Shown here piece after piece: positions 33,177-35,703 of a stretch of DNA of 35,703 nucleotides (position 1 is the first letter of the stretch; every line of letters begins with the position of its first letter). The translations under genes and the position numbers were made by a program. The notes beneath the pieces are model-generated. The model did not search any database. It saw nothing but the letters and a program-made list of their open reading frames with translations, and had not been told where the DNA came from. Where the stretch lies: positions 1-35,703 of the forward strand of contig VBDV01000038.1 in NCBI GenBank assembly GCA_005882765.1. Reading direction: 5' to 3'. The DNA comes from Chloroflexota bacterium. GTDB taxonomy: Bacteria > Chloroflexota > Limnocylindria > P2-11E.

Positions 33177-34153
33177 TCAAGACCAATGTCCAAGCGGTAC
33201 ACGACACGCTCCAGAGCGAGTTCAGACGCGACGAACGGCTCATCCTCTTGGGCGAAGACGTCGGCGTGCGCGGCGGGGTTTTCCGCGTCTCGGACGGTTT
33301 CATCGAAGAGTTCGGTGCCGATCGGGTCATCGACACGCCAGTCGCCGAATCGAGCATCGTTGGCGTCGCCATCGGCGCCGCGCTCGGTGGCCTCGTGCCG
33401 ATCGCCGAGATGCAGTTCGCGGATTTCAGCGCGCCGGCCTTCGAGCAGATCGTCGACGAGGCCGCCCGTATGCGCTATCGGTCGAACGGCGCGTGGGGGG
33501 TCCCGATGGTGATCCGCATGCCCTGGGGCGGGGCAATCCATGGAGCGCTCTACCACTCGCAATCGGTCGAGGCCTTCTACGCGCACGTCCCCGGGCTCAA
33601 GGTCGTCGTGCCGTCGACGCCGTACGACATCACCGGCATGCTGCGGAGTGCGATCCGCGATCCTGATCCGGTGATCTTCCTCGAGCACAAGGCGACCTAC
33701 CGTTCGGTCAAGGGCGAAGTCCCCGATGGCGACTACACGGTGCCCCTCGGCCCCGCAGACGTGAAGCGCGAAGGCACAGACATCACTGTCTACGCCTACG
33801 GACTCATGCTGCATCACGCGCTCGCCGCGGCCGAAACCCTGGCGGCTGAGGGCCTCTCGGTGAATATCGTGGATATCCGCAGCCTGCGGCCCCTCGACGT
33901 CGAAACCATCCTGCGGGAAGCGCGGAAGACCGGAAAATGTTTGGTTGTTTATGAAGATAATCGGATGTTCGGCGCCGGCGCCGAGATCGCGGCGCTGATC
34001 GCCGAGGAGGCGTTCAGCGACCTGGATGCTCCGGTCATGCGCATCGGAGGTCCAGAGGTTCCCGCGATGCCGTACAACAAACCACAGGAAGACTGGTTCA
34101 TGCCCGACCCGGCGAAGATCGCGGCCAAGATGCGCGAGCTGGCCGCGTACTAG
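33173..34153 (+). CDS. 2-oxoacid dehydrogenase E1 beta subunit
   Basis: This is a complete stand-alone E1 beta of 326 aa, of the branched-chain 2-oxoacid or pyruvate dehydrogenase type. Key stretches are LILLGEDVGVRGGVFRVSDG, DTPVAESSIVGVAIGAALGG (with the catalytic Glu region), PWGGAIHGALYHSQSVEAFY (with the family's active-site His) and VVVPSTPYDITGML. The C-terminal domain carries ITVYAYGLMLHHALAAAE and VDIRSLRPLDVETI. It starts with GTG inside the stop of the fused E1, so the two are probably coupled. It is redundant with the beta half of the fused enzyme, since no separate E1 alpha is present here. Confidence 0.93.
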   Translation: MIKTNVQAVHDTLQSEFRRDERLILLGEDVGVRGGVFRVSDGFIEEFGADRVIDTPVAESSIVGVAIGAALGGLVPIAEMQFADFSAPAFEQIVDEAARMRYRSNGAWGVPMVIRMPWGGAIHGALYHSQSVEAFYAHVPGLKVVVPSTPYDITGMLRSAIRDPDPVIFLEHKATYRSVKGEVPDGDYTVPLGPADVKREGTDITVYAYGLMLHHALAAAETLAAEGLSVNIVDIRSLRPLDVETILREARKTGKCLVVYEDNRMFGAGAEIAALIAEEAFSDLDAPVMRIGGPEVPAMPYNKPQEDWFMPDPAKIAAKMRELAAY

Positions 34154-34162
34154 GGGAGTGCA

Positions 34163-35611
34163 ATGGCTTTTGAGCTGAAGATGCCCAAGCTCGGCGAGTC
34201 CGTCACCGAAGGCACGATCGGGAAGTGGCTCAAGCAGCCCGGCGACAAAGTGAACAAATACGACCTGCTCGTCGAGGTGCAGACCGACAAGGTGAACACC
34301 GAGATCCCGTCGCCTGTCGCTGGCACCCTCAAGGAGGTCAAGGTCGAGGAGGGCCAAACCGTCCCGATCGGGACGCTCCTCGCCGTCTTCGACACCGCCG
34401 ATGGAGAAGCCACGGCCCAGCCCTCTGCGCCGGCGGCGCCGCAGCGCGCATCGCAGCAGCCGCAGCCGCAGGCTGCGGCCCCCCAGGCGCCGAAACCCTC
34501 TCAACCCGGCGGAGCCCAGGCCCCGCAGGGCCCGGGCGCCCCCGCCGGGCGGGGGCCATCGGCGCCTGAGGGGGCCGCGCCCTTACCAACTCGCGCCGCG
34601 CCGCCGCCACCTCAAAGTCCGTCCCCCGCGTCCCAATCCTCGGCGGCTGCCACAGCGACGGCGGAGCGCCCCGATCTCTCCGATGTCAGGGCCACTCCTG
34701 CGGTAAGGAAGCTCGCGAGCGAGCAGGGCGTCGACATCTCGCAGATCGAAGGCACCGGTCTCGGTGGGCGCGTGTCGCGCAAGGATGTCGAAGACTTCAT
34801 CGCGCAGCGACAGTCGTCGCGGCAGCAGCCTGCGACTCGCGTCGTTCAGGCACAGCCGCAGGCGCAATCGCAATCGGCTCCCGTGCGCCAGGCACCGGTT
34901 CCCTCGCTCTCCGGGGACGAGCTCGTGCCGCTCTCACAGATGCGGCGCGCGATCGCGAACAACATGGTCCAGGCGTGGAGCGCTCCGCACGCGCACGCCG
35001 TCATGGAGGTCGACATGACCGACCTCATGCGCTACCGCGAGCGCGTCAGAGGCGAATTCCAGGAGCGCGAAGGCTTCGACCTGTCGCCCGCCGCGTTCAT
35101 CGCGAAAGCCGTCGTGGAGGCGCTCCGCACGGTGCCGTCCGTCAACTCGAGCTGGACCGATCAGGGACTCATTCGCCACCGCGAGCTCAATCTCGGCTAC
35201 GCGGTCGCCCTCGGAGAGGATGGCCTCATCGTGCCCGTCATCAAAGACGCCGACGGCAAGAGCCTCGCGGGTCTGATGCGCTCCATTCGTGACGTCGTCG
35301 ATCGCGCGAAGGCGCGGCGGCTCACCCTGGACGACCTTTCCGGCGGCACCTTCACGCTCAACAACACCGGTCCGCTAGGGACGGTCGTCTCGAGCCCGAT
35401 CGTGCCGCCCGGCCAAGCCGCGATCCTCTCGTCGGAATCGATCCGCAAGCGGCTCGTGGTGACCGACGAAGACGCGATCGCGATCCGGCAGATGATGAAC
35501 ATCGTCATCGGCTTCGACCACCGCGTCGTCGATGGATCGACGGCGGCGCGCTTCCTCACTGCCGTGCGTGACTGGCTTCAGACCACGGGCGCGTCGGTCC
35601 CGGTTTACTAA
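34163..35611 (+). CDS. 2-oxoacid dehydrogenase E2, dihydrolipoamide acyltransferase
   Basis: This 482-aa E2 core enzyme accepts the acyl group from E1 on its lipoyl arm and transfers it to CoA. A single lipoyl domain (1-77) carries the lipoylated K43 in EVQTDKVNTEIPS. A long Ala/Pro/Gln-rich flexible linker (about 80-170) follows. The peripheral subunit-binding domain is at about 176-212 (TPAVRKLASEQGVDISQIEGTG). A second linker leads to the catalytic domain (about 250-482), which has the acyltransferase motif FDHRVVDGS with H453 and D457. A good Shine-Dalgarno (GGGGAG) lies before the ATG. Its stop overlaps the next start (TAATG). Substrate specificity (pyruvate, branched-chain or 2-oxoglutarate) is not decided by sequence. 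Confidence 0.95.
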   Translation: MAFELKMPKLGESVTEGTIGKWLKQPGDKVNKYDLLVEVQTDKVNTEIPSPVAGTLKEVKVEEGQTVPIGTLLAVFDTADGEATAQPSAPAAPQRASQQPQPQAAAPQAPKPSQPGGAQAPQGPGAPAGRGPSAPEGAAPLPTRAAPPPPQSPSPASQSSAAATATAERPDLSDVRATPAVRKLASEQGVDISQIEGTGLGGRVSRKDVEDFIAQRQSSRQQPATRVVQAQPQAQSQSAPVRQAPVPSLSGDELVPLSQMRRAIANNMVQAWSAPHAHAVMEVDMTDLMRYRERVRGEFQEREGFDLSPAAFIAKAVVEALRTVPSVNSSWTDQGLIRHRELNLGYAVALGEDGLIVPVIKDADGKSLAGLMRSIRDVVDRAKARRLTLDDLSGGTFTLNNTGPLGTVVSSPIVPPGQAAILSSESIRKRLVVTDEDAIAIRQMMNIVIGFDHRVVDGSTAARFLTAVRDWLQTTGASVPVY

Positions 35612-35703
35612 TGGGGGAGCTCGCGCCGATCAAGTTCGAAATGCCCGGCGAGGTCGAGCGGCCGCGCTCGCGAGGGCGCAGCGCGGCAAACACCGTCGTC
35701 CCG
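35611..35703 (+). CDS. Start of an unidentified gene, truncated by the window end
   Basis: An ATG at 35611 overlaps the E2 stop as TAATG, and the frame stays open for 31 codons to the window end (MGELAPIKFEMPGEVERP, then an Arg-rich stretch). The tight coupling implies a function with the dehydrogenase, such as lipoate metabolism or E3, but the fragment is too short to tell. Confidence 0.6.
   Translation, partial: MGELAPIKFEMPGEVERPRSRGRSAANTVVP

Noticed and set aside
34410-34680. Low-complexity GC-rich tract in the E2 gene considered as a misassembly or repeat element
   Set aside because: It encodes the Ala/Pro/Gln-rich flexible linker expected between the lipoyl and subunit-binding domains, and the frame stays intact.

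Overview
The window is a high-GC bacterial chromosome segment. It looks like a monoderm-type environmental lineage, possibly Chloroflexota. That placement is an inference from the base composition, from a Tad pilus operon with no outer-membrane secretin gene, from the fused E1 enzyme and from the large Ser/Thr-rich surface proteins. No rRNA, tRNA or taxonomic marker gene is visible, so it is only a suggestion.

Layout. 1-2610: the 3' part of a class V aminotransferase, a CPBP membrane protease and two small uncharacterised genes. 2617-12785 (minus strand): a tightly packed Tad/Flp pilus assembly operon read from high to low coordinates. It runs two LuxR-type regulators, two TadE-like pseudopilins, a TadG-like protein, CpaB, CpaE/TadZ, the TadA/CpaF ATPase, TadB, and a TadC fused to an N-terminal secreted von Willebrand A domain. 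12786-13187: a non-coding regulatory stretch holding several inverted repeats. 13188-27664: a cell-surface block with a secreted SdrB-like/DUF11-like protein, a subtilase on the minus strand, a 52-residue Flp pilin, and a giant subtilase carrying about 21 YDG repeats with a 249-bp period. The giant gene is split by a frameshift. 27749-30705: a polytopic membrane protein, two uncharacterised genes and an alpha/beta hydrolase. 30735-35703 (plus strand): a 2-oxoacid dehydrogenase operon (fused E1 alpha-beta, a second E1 beta, E2) and the start of one more gene.

How it fits together. The Tad genes would build and power an Flp pilus from the pilin encoded at 18122. The two LuxR proteins at the head of the operon have receiver domains lacking the phospho-acceptor Asp, and they are likely transcription regulators of the pilus and perhaps of the divergent surface protein. 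The two subtilases, the SdrB-like protein and the giant repeat protein look like a secreted adhesion or processing set that shares the locus with the pilus.

The most interesting points are these: the giant subtilase-YDG gene, with one out-of-frame 119-nt deletion and one in-frame 141-nt deletion relative to its own 249-bp repeat period; the VWA-TadC fusion; the inverted-repeat cluster upstream of the regulators; and an E1 enzyme in which the Asp and Asn of the thiamine-diphosphate metal site appear exchanged.
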